From Arcobacter sp. CECT 8985 (GTDB lineage Bacteria; Campylobacterota; Campylobacteria; Campylobacterales; Arcobacteraceae), in NCBI RefSeq assembly GCF_004116495.1, contig NZ_PDKC01000029.1, forward strand, positions 1 through 33,737: a stretch of DNA of 33,737 nt, read 5' to 3'. The notes beneath the pieces were generated by a model, which was given only the letters and a program-made list of their open reading frames with translations, was not told the origin of the DNA and ran no database searches. Below, in pieces: positions 26,471 through 33,737 of the stretch (the stretch's first letter is position 1; every line of letters starts with the position of its first letter). The position numbers were made by a program, and so were the translations under genes.

Positions 26471-27798
26471 TGAAAAAAGATATAGCAGTAAGTTTACAAA
26501 ACATCTCAAAAGTTTATAAACTATATGATAAACCAATAGATAGATTAAAAGAGTCATTAAACCCTTTTAAAAAGAAGTATCATAAAGAGTTTTATGCACT
26601 TAGAAATATAAATCTTGAGATAAAAAAAGGTGAAGTCTTAGGTATAGTAGGGGTGAACGGTGCAGGAAAATCAACACTACTTAAAATCATCTCAGGTGTG
26701 CTTACTCCAACAAATGGAAGAGTTAATATCCACGGACGAATAAACGCTATACTTGAACTTGGAAGTTCACTAAAACCAGAGATGACTGGGCGAGAAAATA
26801 TAAAACTAAATTTGCAGTTAAATGAAATAGAAAAAAATAGAGAAAAAATAACGGAAGAGATTATAGAGTTTGCAGATATTGGTGAGCATATAGACCAACC
26901 AGTTAAAAGCTATAGTAGTGGTATGAAAGCAAGACTTGGCTTTGGTATAGCAACATCCACCAATCCTGATATTTTAATAGTAGATGAAGTACTTGCTGTT
27001 GGAGATGTGTTATTTCAAAGAAAATGCTATGCAAAAATAGAAAAACTTTTCAAAGATGGAAAAACAGTGATATTTGTATCTCATAATGCTCAGTCAGTAG
27101 TAGAGTTTTGTACTCGTGCAGTTCTTCTTTATGATAGAGAAATTATTTTGGATGATACTCCTAAAAAGGTAACTGATTATTATCAAAAGCTTGTGTTTAG
27201 TAAAAATCATAGTAGTATTTTAAAAGAACTTAATAATATTGATAAAATCGTAGATAATAGCAAAGTTAAAATACTTCAATTAGCTAAAAATAAGTTATCT
27301 AATGAATCTAAATTTAAAAAGTCCAAAAATTATATTGAAGGGTTAAAATGTAATCCCCAAGTTTCAGGTGATTCTGAAATTATTTTAAAAGATTTTTTTA
27401 TTTTGGATACACAAAATTATATAGTAAATGTTTTGAAAACAGGGCAAAACTATAAACTTTATGTTGAAGCAGAGTTAGATAAAGATTATCAGAATTTATC
27501 TTTTGGTATATCATTTTTAAATGTTCAAGGTACCCATTTGAGTTGTATAAGAGAATATTTGAAAGATAGAATTAATATTTATAATAGAAAAATCAAATTT
27601 TATTTAAATTTTAAATGTAATTTTTTACATGGAAAATATTTTATAAAAATTCAATTTAGTGAAAATGAAAAAAGTCTTTATATTAATCATGACTGTTCAA
27701 TTTTTCAAATTGAAAAAGAAAAGCATAAATTTCAAGAGAAAATGTGTATAGTTGATATAGAACCAAGAATAGAAAAAATAATAAATATGGAAGAATAA
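26470..27798 (+). CDS. wzt: Polysaccharide ABC exporter ATPase with C-terminal glycan-recognition-like domain (Wzt type)
   Basis: ATPase partner of Wzm. The 442-aa protein has an ABC domain (about 1-240) with Walker A GVNGAGKST (61-69), signature YSSGMKARLG (148-157), Walker B ILIVDEVLAVGD (168-179) and the H-loop SHN (204-206). A linker and a beta-rich C-terminal extension (about 295-420) follow. In E. coli O8/O9a, such extensions bind the modified non-reducing end of the glycan and make export depend on chain capping. Base composition drops sharply after the ABC domain: 40% G+C at 26641-26760, 22% at 27241-27300 and 15% at 27541-27600. This suggests a swapped C-terminus. It overlaps the next gene by 1 nt. 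Confidence 0.9.
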   Translation: MKKDIAVSLQNISKVYKLYDKPIDRLKESLNPFKKKYHKEFYALRNINLEIKKGEVLGIVGVNGAGKSTLLKIISGVLTPTNGRVNIHGRINAILELGSSLKPEMTGRENIKLNLQLNEIEKNREKITEEIIEFADIGEHIDQPVKSYSSGMKARLGFGIATSTNPDILIVDEVLAVGDVLFQRKCYAKIEKLFKDGKTVIFVSHNAQSVVEFCTRAVLLYDREIILDDTPKKVTDYYQKLVFSKNHSSILKELNNIDKIVDNSKVKILQLAKNKLSNESKFKKSKNYIEGLKCNPQVSGDSEIILKDFFILDTQNYIVNVLKTGQNYKLYVEAELDKDYQNLSFGISFLNVQGTHLSCIREYLKDRINIYNRKIKFYLNFKCNFLHGKYFIKIQFSENEKSLYINHDCSIFQIEKEKHKFQEKMCIVDIEPRIEKIINMEE

Positions 27799-30401
27799 TG
27801 AATAAGAAGCCTGAAGATCAATTTAAATCAAATCACTATCAGCGACATAATGAAGCTCGATTTAATCATTTGGAGTCATTAAGCATAGATTTTAATGATA
27901 AAACAGTATTAGAATTAGGAGCTGGGATTGGAGATCATACAGAATTTCTTTTAAGTCTAGGTGTAAAAAATATAACTAGTTTAGAAGGTAGAAAAGAAAA
28001 TTTTGATATTTTACAAGAAAGATTCAAATCTAATGAAAAAGTAAAACCTTTATTATATAATTTGGATTTGGATAGTCATAATAATTTAAATGAAAAATTT
28101 GATATTGTATATTGTTATGGATTACTTTATCATATATCTAAACCTAAAGAATTAATTGAATTTTTAGCAGAACATACTAAAGAAATTTTATTACTTGAAA
28201 CTTGTGTAAGTTATGAGAGTAATAATGCATCAAATATTGTTGAAGAAGATAAAGAATCTTTTAGTCAAAGTGTAACTGGTTATGGATGTAGACCTGCACG
28301 AAATTGGCTTTTTGATGAATTGAAAAAAAATTATGAGTATGTTTATATGCCAATAACACAACCAGATCATGAAGAATTTCCAAAAGATTGGACAAAAAAA
28401 GTTTATACTAAAGGTAATTTAACAAGAGCTGTTTTTGTAGCTTCCAAAAAAGAATTAAAAAATTCTTTATTAAAAAATAATGTCCTCATGTTTCAAAAAG
28501 AGATATATGAAATACTAGATAACAAAGATGAACCTTTTAGAAGATATTATTCTCAGCATGGAGAAGATTATCTTTTGTGGAAGTTTTTTGACTTTAAAAA
28601 AGATGGTTTTTTTGTGGAGGTTGGAGCATTTGACGGTGTGCACCTAAGTAATACTTACTCTTTTGAACTTGAAGGTTGGAACGGTATATGTGTAGAGCCT
28701 GGACAATACTTTGAAAACTGTAAAAAAAATAGACCAAACTCAATATGCATAAATGCTGCATGTGTAGGAAGTGAGGATATAAAAGAGATAACTTTTTATG
28801 AAGAAGAATTAGGATTATTATCTTCTCTTGATATATCAACTGAAAAAAAAGAAGATATCGAAAAAAGATATGAAAATAGAAAACTAGAATTTTTAGGACA
28901 TAAAGAAAAAACAGTAAAAGCAAAAACACTCAATAGTATTTTAGAAGAAAATGATGTATCTGAAATAGATTTTATTACTATAGATGTAGAAGGAGCTGAA
29001 ATAGATGTTTTAAAAGGTTTTAACTTACACAAATATAAACCTAAAGTAGTTATCTTAGAAGCAAATGATGAAGAGCATAAAAAAGAGCTAATAGACTATA
29101 TGACTATTGATAATAATTATTTATTTTCAAGAAATATTGATTTTAACTTAATCTTCGTTTTGTATGAATATGACTCTTTTAAAATTGGAAAAATAAAAAT
29201 TAACTGTAGTATAGAAAAACAGTTGCACCCTCTTGGTCTTAAGTATACTCTTCCTGATTATTTATCTGGTCTACAATATTATAATGGTGAAAATATTATT
29301 TATACATTATGGGATAGATTTATAAGTTTAGAAAAAAAGAACCAAGAAATAGAGGAAAAAGAGAAAATCATAAAAAAGAAGAACCAAGAAATAGAGGAAA
29401 AAGAGAAAATCATAAAAAAGAAGAATCAATCATTAGCATATTTTAAGCCTTTAGAAAAATATTTAGAAAAAATTGTAAATATTTCAATAAAAATACATCC
29501 TTTAGAAAAATATAAAGAATATAAGAATTTGTTAAACTCATATCATAAACTAAAAGAAAATGAGAATAGGCATAATAATTTTTTAACTTTGCCCACAGAT
29601 GATTTTTTTAGTGCAAGGAATAAAAAGTATTATATCTCAGAACTTGATGAGCCTATTCTCATCTATCAAGTTGGAAAAGTAGGCTCATCAACTATTTATG
29701 AATCATTAAAAGATAAAGTAAAAGATGTCCCTATATACCAAATACACAATATTGAAACAGCAGATGAAATTTTAAAAAAAGAAAAACAAAAAGGTTTTAT
29801 GGAAGGCCTTCATCATTTAACTATTGGATCAGAATTAAATCAAATAATCAAAAATAATCCTCAAATTCATTGGAAGCTGATAGTAGGTATTAGAGAACCA
29901 ATACATCGGTGGTTATCAGATATTTTTCAAAATATCAATGAAAGATATAATTATTTTGTAAAAGAAGATGGTGATTTAAAATATGATAAATTGATTGATT
30001 TTGTAAAAGAATCTTTAGAAACAGAGCCAATGCAAGATTGGTTTATTAATGAACTTGAAAAAACATTTAAAATAAAATTATCTGAAATTAATTTTAATAA
30101 AAATAAAGGCTATTTTATTTATAAGAAAAATGGTATGGAAATATTGTTTTATCAATTAGAATGTTTAAAGTCTGACTTTAATAATATGTTTAAAGATTTT
30201 TTACCAGACTATAATATCTCTTTGCAAAATGCAAATGAATCTACAGATAAAAAATATTATATACAGTACAAAAAACTACAAGAACTATTAACTTTTGATG
30301 AAGATTATTTAAGAGAATTTTATTATAAAAAATCAGTTACAAGATTTTTTTATACAGACTTACAAATAGAAAATTTTATAAATAAATGGAAAGGTAAATA
30401 A
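27798..30401 (+). CDS. Multidomain methyltransferase - FkbM methyltransferase - coiled coil - sulfotransferase protein
   Basis: An 867-aa cytoplasmic protein with no signal peptide or membrane helix. Domain 1 (about 1-215) is a class I SAM methyltransferase: YQRHNEARFNHLESL (14-28) and motif I VLELGAGIGDHT (37-48). Domain 2 (about 250-455) is an FkbM methyltransferase: YSQHGEDYLL (251-260), FFVEVGAFDGVHLSNTYSFE (271-290) and ITIDVEGAEIDVLKGF (393-408). A coiled coil (510-545) holds two identical 14-residue units. The C-terminal domain (about 618-867) has YQVGKVGSSTIYESL (623-637) and REPIHRWLSDIFQN (699-712). These resemble the 5'-phosphosulfate loop (K626) and 3'-phosphate site (R699, S707) of PAPS sulfotransferases. 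Position after wzm-wzt suggests a chain-end modifier or terminator. The domain calls are fairly sure; the role is inferred. Confidence 0.8.
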   Translation: MNKKPEDQFKSNHYQRHNEARFNHLESLSIDFNDKTVLELGAGIGDHTEFLLSLGVKNITSLEGRKENFDILQERFKSNEKVKPLLYNLDLDSHNNLNEKFDIVYCYGLLYHISKPKELIEFLAEHTKEILLLETCVSYESNNASNIVEEDKESFSQSVTGYGCRPARNWLFDELKKNYEYVYMPITQPDHEEFPKDWTKKVYTKGNLTRAVFVASKKELKNSLLKNNVLMFQKEIYEILDNKDEPFRRYYSQHGEDYLLWKFFDFKKDGFFVEVGAFDGVHLSNTYSFELEGWNGICVEPGQYFENCKKNRPNSICINAACVGSEDIKEITFYEEELGLLSSLDISTEKKEDIEKRYENRKLEFLGHKEKTVKAKTLNSILEENDVSEIDFITIDVEGAEIDVLKGFNLHKYKPKVVILEANDEEHKKELIDYMTIDNNYLFSRNIDFNLIFVLYEYDSFKIGKIKINCSIEKQLHPLGLKYTLPDYLSGLQYYNGENIIYTLWDRFISLEKKNQEIEEKEKIIKKKNQEIEEKEKIIKKKNQSLAYFKPLEKYLEKIVNISIKIHPLEKYKEYKNLLNSYHKLKENENRHNNFLTLPTDDFFSARNKKYYISELDEPILIYQVGKVGSSTIYESLKDKVKDVPIYQIHNIETADEILKKEKQKGFMEGLHHLTIGSELNQIIKNNPQIHWKLIVGIREPIHRWLSDIFQNINERYNYFVKEDGDLKYDKLIDFVKESLETEPMQDWFINELEKTFKIKLSEINFNKNKGYFIYKKNGMEILFYQLECLKSDFNNMFKDFLPDYNISLQNANESTDKKYYIQYKKLQELLTFDEDYLREFYYKKSVTRFFYTDLQIENFINKWKGK
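29337..29420 (+). repeat. Two identical 42-bp tandem units in the coiled-coil coding region
   Basis: Positions 29337-29378 and 29379-29420 are identical (unit begins AAGAACCAAGAAATAG). The next 9 bases (29421-29429) begin a third copy with one change. The unit is 14 codons, so copy-number change keeps frame and adds or removes two heptads (residues 514-527 and 528-541). Confidence 0.95.
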
Positions 30402-31270
30402 TGGAAAACTTGAAAATATCAGTAATTACACCATCTTTTAATAGCGCAGACTATATTGAGAGAGCAATTAAAAGTGTAATTGATCAAAATTATAATAATT
30501 TCGAACATATAATTATAGATAATTGTTCTACTGATGGAACAATAGAAATACTTAAAAAATATCCTCATCTTATATGGAAAAGTGAAAAAGATACGGGACA
30601 ATCAAATGCTATGAATAAAGGTTTTGAATTAAGTAGTGGAGAAATTATAGTATATTTGAATTGTGATGATTATTTTAAAACAGACACTTTTTTTCAAGTT
30701 AATGAGTGTTTTAATAAAGATCAAAATATTAAAATTTTATTTGGTAATGTATATATTCATTTGCTAGATGGTAGAAATGTTGAAGTGGAGCCAAAAGTAT
30801 ATTTTCAAGATATCATATATCATTGGGAAGGTTGGAAAAAAATAGGAGATAATAAATTTCAATCTAATTTTCCAAATAATCCAGTACAATACTTCTATAA
30901 AAGAGAAGTACAATCTTTAATTCCATTTAATGAATCTAATCACTATACAATGGATTTAGAATTTTTAGTAAATGTAACATATAAATATAAAGAAAATATA
31001 AAAAAAGTCAATCATATATTTGGGCATTATATTTTACTTAATGATGCTAAAAGTATTGCAGCACAAAGAAAAAAAGATTATTGGACGTATAAAACTTTTT
31101 CATATATAGATGACAAATTAAAAGTTTTTGACTTAGATTATATTATTCAATACAAAAATAGACAATCCGTTGGTTATTTAAATAAAACATTAGAACAATT
31201 TGAAAAAAATAAATATTCTCAGAGTACAAAACAATTATTAAAAGAACTTCTAAAAAGGTTATTTAAATGA
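30401..31270 (+). CDS. Family 2 glycosyltransferase
   Basis: GT-A fold glycosyltransferase, 289 aa, probably acting at the inner face of the membrane on a lipid-linked glycan. It has the N-terminal ISVITPSFNSADYIERAIKS (6-25), the nucleotide site DNCSTDGT (40-47), TGQSNAMNKGFELSSGE (65-81) and the metal motif NCDDYF (87-92). The second half is less conserved, ending in a Lys/Leu-rich tail (QLLKELLKRLFK) that may touch the membrane. Donor and acceptor cannot be told; GDP-fucose or a UDP-uronic acid made upstream are candidates. It overlaps both neighbours, by 1 nt and 4 nt. Confidence 0.88.
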   Translation: MENLKISVITPSFNSADYIERAIKSVIDQNYNNFEHIIIDNCSTDGTIEILKKYPHLIWKSEKDTGQSNAMNKGFELSSGEIIVYLNCDDYFKTDTFFQVNECFNKDQNIKILFGNVYIHLLDGRNVEVEPKVYFQDIIYHWEGWKKIGDNKFQSNFPNNPVQYFYKREVQSLIPFNESNHYTMDLEFLVNVTYKYKENIKKVNHIFGHYILLNDAKSIAAQRKKDYWTYKTFSYIDDKLKVFDLDYIIQYKNRQSVGYLNKTLEQFEKNKYSQSTKQLLKELLKRLFK

Positions 31271-33321
31271 AAAATATCTTAATTTATTCTCCTGTTCCAA
31301 TCTTTCCTGCTATTCAAGGGAATAGAAAACGAATATTTAATATGATACAAAGTTTAAAAAATGAATATAATTTATTTTTAATAATATATGGTAATGTCCA
31401 ACAAATTGAAAATGAAAAAGACTTTTACAATGATGCTTTTAAAGCAACATTTATATATCCGCAGGGAATTAATCATAGCTTTTTATTTAATAGAAATATT
31501 AATATAGATGATGCTTACGAGAATGGACTTGGTGAATATGTATCAGAGATTTGTAATACTCATAACATAGATATTTATTTGCATAATTATATTTTTCAAT
31601 CTAAAGTATTAGAATTTGTACCAAATAGTATTTTGAAAATAATTGATACACATGATAAATTTAAAGATAAATATAAATTAGCAAAATGGTATTCATACAG
31701 TGAAGAAGAAGAATCAAAAGGTGTGTCAAGAGCTGATGTTATTTTAGCTATACAAGATGAAGAAAAAAAATATTTTGAATCAATTACAAGTAAAAAAGTA
31801 ATAACAGTAGGACATTTATCAGAATCAAACTTTTTAAATAAAGAATATAATGATTTGAAAAATATAGGTATTATAAGTTCAGGACATATTAGAGATTTTT
31901 TAGCAGTTGAAAAATTCGTTCAACAATTTATAAAAAATGATATTAAAGGTGTAACTTTAAATATTGCAGGAATGGTTTGTGAAAAATTAGAACCGTTATA
32001 TAATCATCCTAATATTAATTATTTATGGTTAGTAGATGATTTAAAAGATTTTTATAAATCAATTGAATTATGTATTATTCCTCCCGAAGATGGGACTGGA
32101 CTAAAGATTAAATCAGTTGAAGCACTATCTTATGGTGTGCCAATTATTTCAACAAAACATGGTTTTGTAGGAATTGAAACAAATGATTATTTTCATCAAG
32201 CAAAAAATGTAGATGAATTAATGAACTATATTATAGAAATACAAAAAAATAGTATTTTAAACGCATTGCAAATAAAATCAAAAACTGTTTTTAATAAATA
32301 TCAGAAATTACAGAAAAATAATTTAAAAATAGCATTTAATCATGTAAAAAATAAAGGCTTAACAGAGATTTTAGAGCAACTTAAACAAAATGGGTATAAT
32401 TCTTTTTTAAATTCAGATGAATTAACTAGAAAAATTATGAAATTAATGCTTAATCGAGGAGAAGAAGCAATAGATATTGGTGTTAATTATGGTCAGTTTC
32501 TATTTTATTTATCAAATTTAGTTGGGGTAGATGGAAAAGTTCTGGGTTTTGAACCAATAAAAGAGTTATTTGAATTAAATCTAGCAAAAATTGAAGAACA
32601 GAAAATGACAAATATCCTTTTACATAATTTTGCATTGTCTAATAGTGAAGGGATATCTGAATTTACAGTTTTTAATGAGCGAAAAGGATATTCAGGTTTA
32701 AAAGAGAATGTAATCCTTGATTCTTCTTTTGACGTAAATAATAAATCTAAAATAGAAGTTATAGTAAAAAAACTTGATATATTTCTTTCTGATTTTAAAA
32801 AGTTAAAATTAATAAAAATTGATGTTGAAGGAGCTGAATTGTTGGTTCTTAAAGGAGCGGAAGAATTATTATTAAAATTTAGACCAATTATTATTTTTGA
32901 GTTTGGGATGAGAACTGCAAAAAGCTTTAATTATGATCAACAAGATATTTATAATTTCTTTATAGAAAGAAATTATTCTATATATATTATGTCAGGATTA
33001 AAATTAAATTCATTTGAAGATTTTTTATTAGCTGATAGTTTTATTTACAATTTTATTGCTATTCATAATGAGCAAAAAGATAGTATAGATATCCTTAATC
33101 AGTATTCTAATAGCTATCTTGAACAAATTAATATTGATAAAAACTTATCTTGCATTCAAAGTCTAAAATCTAATAAAATATTTGTATATAACAACAATAA
33201 ACAATATTCTAAATTAATAAATATATTGGAAAAATTAAGTTCTATAAGTTTTTTTAAATCACCTATAAAGAAATTTCAAGCGTATAAAAGTCTTATGCGA
33301 ATATATCAAGAGTTGAAATGA
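31267..33321 (+). CDS. Glycosyltransferase - FkbM methyltransferase fusion
   Basis: A 684-aa two-domain protein. Residues 1 to about 360 form a GT-B glycosyltransferase (family 4-like): an N-terminal ILIYSPVPIFPAIQGNRKRI (4-23) and the donor-site segment DGTGLKIKSVEALSYGVPII (275-294). Residues about 385-600 form an FkbM methyltransferase: AIDIGVNYGQFLFYL (401-415), GKVLGFEP (423-430) and LIKIDVEGAELLVLKGAEEL (515-534). A tail of about 80 residues has no clear motif. Such a fusion would add a sugar and O-methylate it or its neighbour. It is the second FkbM domain in two of three consecutive genes. It overlaps the neighbours by 4 nt each. Confidence 0.85.
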   Translation: MKNILIYSPVPIFPAIQGNRKRIFNMIQSLKNEYNLFLIIYGNVQQIENEKDFYNDAFKATFIYPQGINHSFLFNRNINIDDAYENGLGEYVSEICNTHNIDIYLHNYIFQSKVLEFVPNSILKIIDTHDKFKDKYKLAKWYSYSEEEESKGVSRADVILAIQDEEKKYFESITSKKVITVGHLSESNFLNKEYNDLKNIGIISSGHIRDFLAVEKFVQQFIKNDIKGVTLNIAGMVCEKLEPLYNHPNINYLWLVDDLKDFYKSIELCIIPPEDGTGLKIKSVEALSYGVPIISTKHGFVGIETNDYFHQAKNVDELMNYIIEIQKNSILNALQIKSKTVFNKYQKLQKNNLKIAFNHVKNKGLTEILEQLKQNGYNSFLNSDELTRKIMKLMLNRGEEAIDIGVNYGQFLFYLSNLVGVDGKVLGFEPIKELFELNLAKIEEQKMTNILLHNFALSNSEGISEFTVFNERKGYSGLKENVILDSSFDVNNKSKIEVIVKKLDIFLSDFKKLKLIKIDVEGAELLVLKGAEELLLKFRPIIIFEFGMRTAKSFNYDQQDIYNFFIERNYSIYIMSGLKLNSFEDFLLADSFIYNFIAIHNEQKDSIDILNQYSNSYLEQINIDKNLSCIQSLKSNKIFVYNNNKQYSKLINILEKLSSISFFKSPIKKFQAYKSLMRIYQELK

Positions 33322-33737
33322 ATAAAAAAATTTTAATAGTTTTCCCTCATAACCCTTTTTTATTAGAAAATGGAGTTCACTCAAGGTTTTATGAACTAAT
33401 TAAATATCTAAATAATAAAAATGCAGAAGTAGATATTTTATCTCATAAAAATTTTGTTGATGATTGGACGATATATGATAAAAGTTTAATAACTAATTTA
33501 TACCTTAGTGATTTTAAAAATATATTTACTTTAAAATATCGTATAAAAAATAGATTAAAAAGATTTTTATATAGAAAAAATTATCTTGAAAATTTTTCTA
33601 GTGAAGAAATGAAATCTATGTTTGTTCAAATACTTGATAATAAATATGATTTTATTGTTTTTTCATATATTCAATGGGTTAATTTATTAAAAAATGTTAA
33701 TACAAAAAAAACAAAAAAAATAATTATGATAGAAGAC
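33318..33737 (+). CDS. Glycosyltransferase, N-terminal part (cut by window end)
   Basis: The open frame starts at ATG 33318, overlapping the previous stop by 4 nt, and runs to the end of the window without a stop (140 codons). The start KKILIVFPHNPFLLENGVHS, followed by RFYELIKYLNNKNAEVDILS, is the usual acceptor-side Rossmann half of a GT-B glycosyltransferase (family 4-like). The donor-binding half lies outside the window, so the family call is tentative. It shows that the polysaccharide operon continues. Confidence 0.7.
   Translation, partial: MNKKILIVFPHNPFLLENGVHSRFYELIKYLNNKNAEVDILSHKNFVDDWTIYDKSLITNLYLSDFKNIFTLKYRIKNRLKRFLYRKNYLENFSSEEMKSMFVQILDNKYDFIVFSYIQWVNLLKNVNTKKTKKIIMIED

Noticed and set aside
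1-33737. CRISPR arrays, tRNA or rRNA genes, insertion sequences, phage genes
   Set aside because: No regularly spaced repeats, cloverleaf-like sequence, transposase or integrase motifs were seen. The only tandem repeat found is the 42-bp pair at 29337-29420.

Overview
The window is AT-rich DNA with gene content and protein sequences typical of the Campylobacterota, most likely the Arcobacter group. The signs are a short (402 aa) phosphoglucose isomerase, a secreted LigE-type DNA ligase, heptose genes for LPS core, and -10 boxes of the TATAAT / GATAAAAT type without a clear -35. The genus is inferred from protein style and gene order only. All genes read on the + strand except one (the ligase, 6540-7346). 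There are no tRNA, rRNA, CRISPR or transposase genes and no gene-free stretch longer than about 150 bp.

Positions 1-4791 hold ispG, dnaB, galU and pgi. Positions 4794-7346 hold an orphan nucleotidyltransferase-like protein, a lone type IV pseudopilin, gmhB and the divergent ligase. Positions 7472-13773 form a close-packed run: hldD, hldE, apt, trpB, a DedA-family membrane protein and pepA. GmhB, HldD and HldE make ADP-heptose for LPS inner core, so this is the LPS end of the window.

From 13886 to the end is a polysaccharide locus. Ugd and a UDP-glucuronate 4-epimerase supply UDP-GlcA and UDP-GalA. A WbpO/TviB-type dehydrogenase supplies a UDP-HexNAc uronic acid. ManC, Gmd and Fcl lead to GDP-L-fucose. 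CysD, CysN, a DUF2061-APS kinase fusion, a canonical CysC and CysQ form a complete PAPS synthesis and PAP recycling set, with no sulfite-forming enzymes beside them. Wzm and Wzt form an ABC exporter whose ATPase carries a C-terminal extension of the glycan-recognition type. Then come an 867-aa multidomain protein, a GT2 glycosyltransferase, a glycosyltransferase-FkbM fusion and a glycosyltransferase cut by the window end. From fcl (20094) onward no intergenic gap exceeds 2 nt.

The most interesting object is the 867-aa protein (27798-30401). It reads as SAM methyltransferase, FkbM methyltransferase, short coiled coil, and PAPS-type sulfotransferase. It sits directly after wzm-wzt and downstream of the PAPS genes. 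Its coiled coil is encoded by two identical 42-bp tandem units. By analogy with WbdD of E. coli O8/O9a, which has a methyltransferase and kinase on a coiled-coil ruler and a cap recognised by Wzt, I propose a methyl/sulfate chain-terminating system for an exported, fucose- and uronate-containing glycan. This is inference; the domains, repeat and gene order are visible in the sequence.
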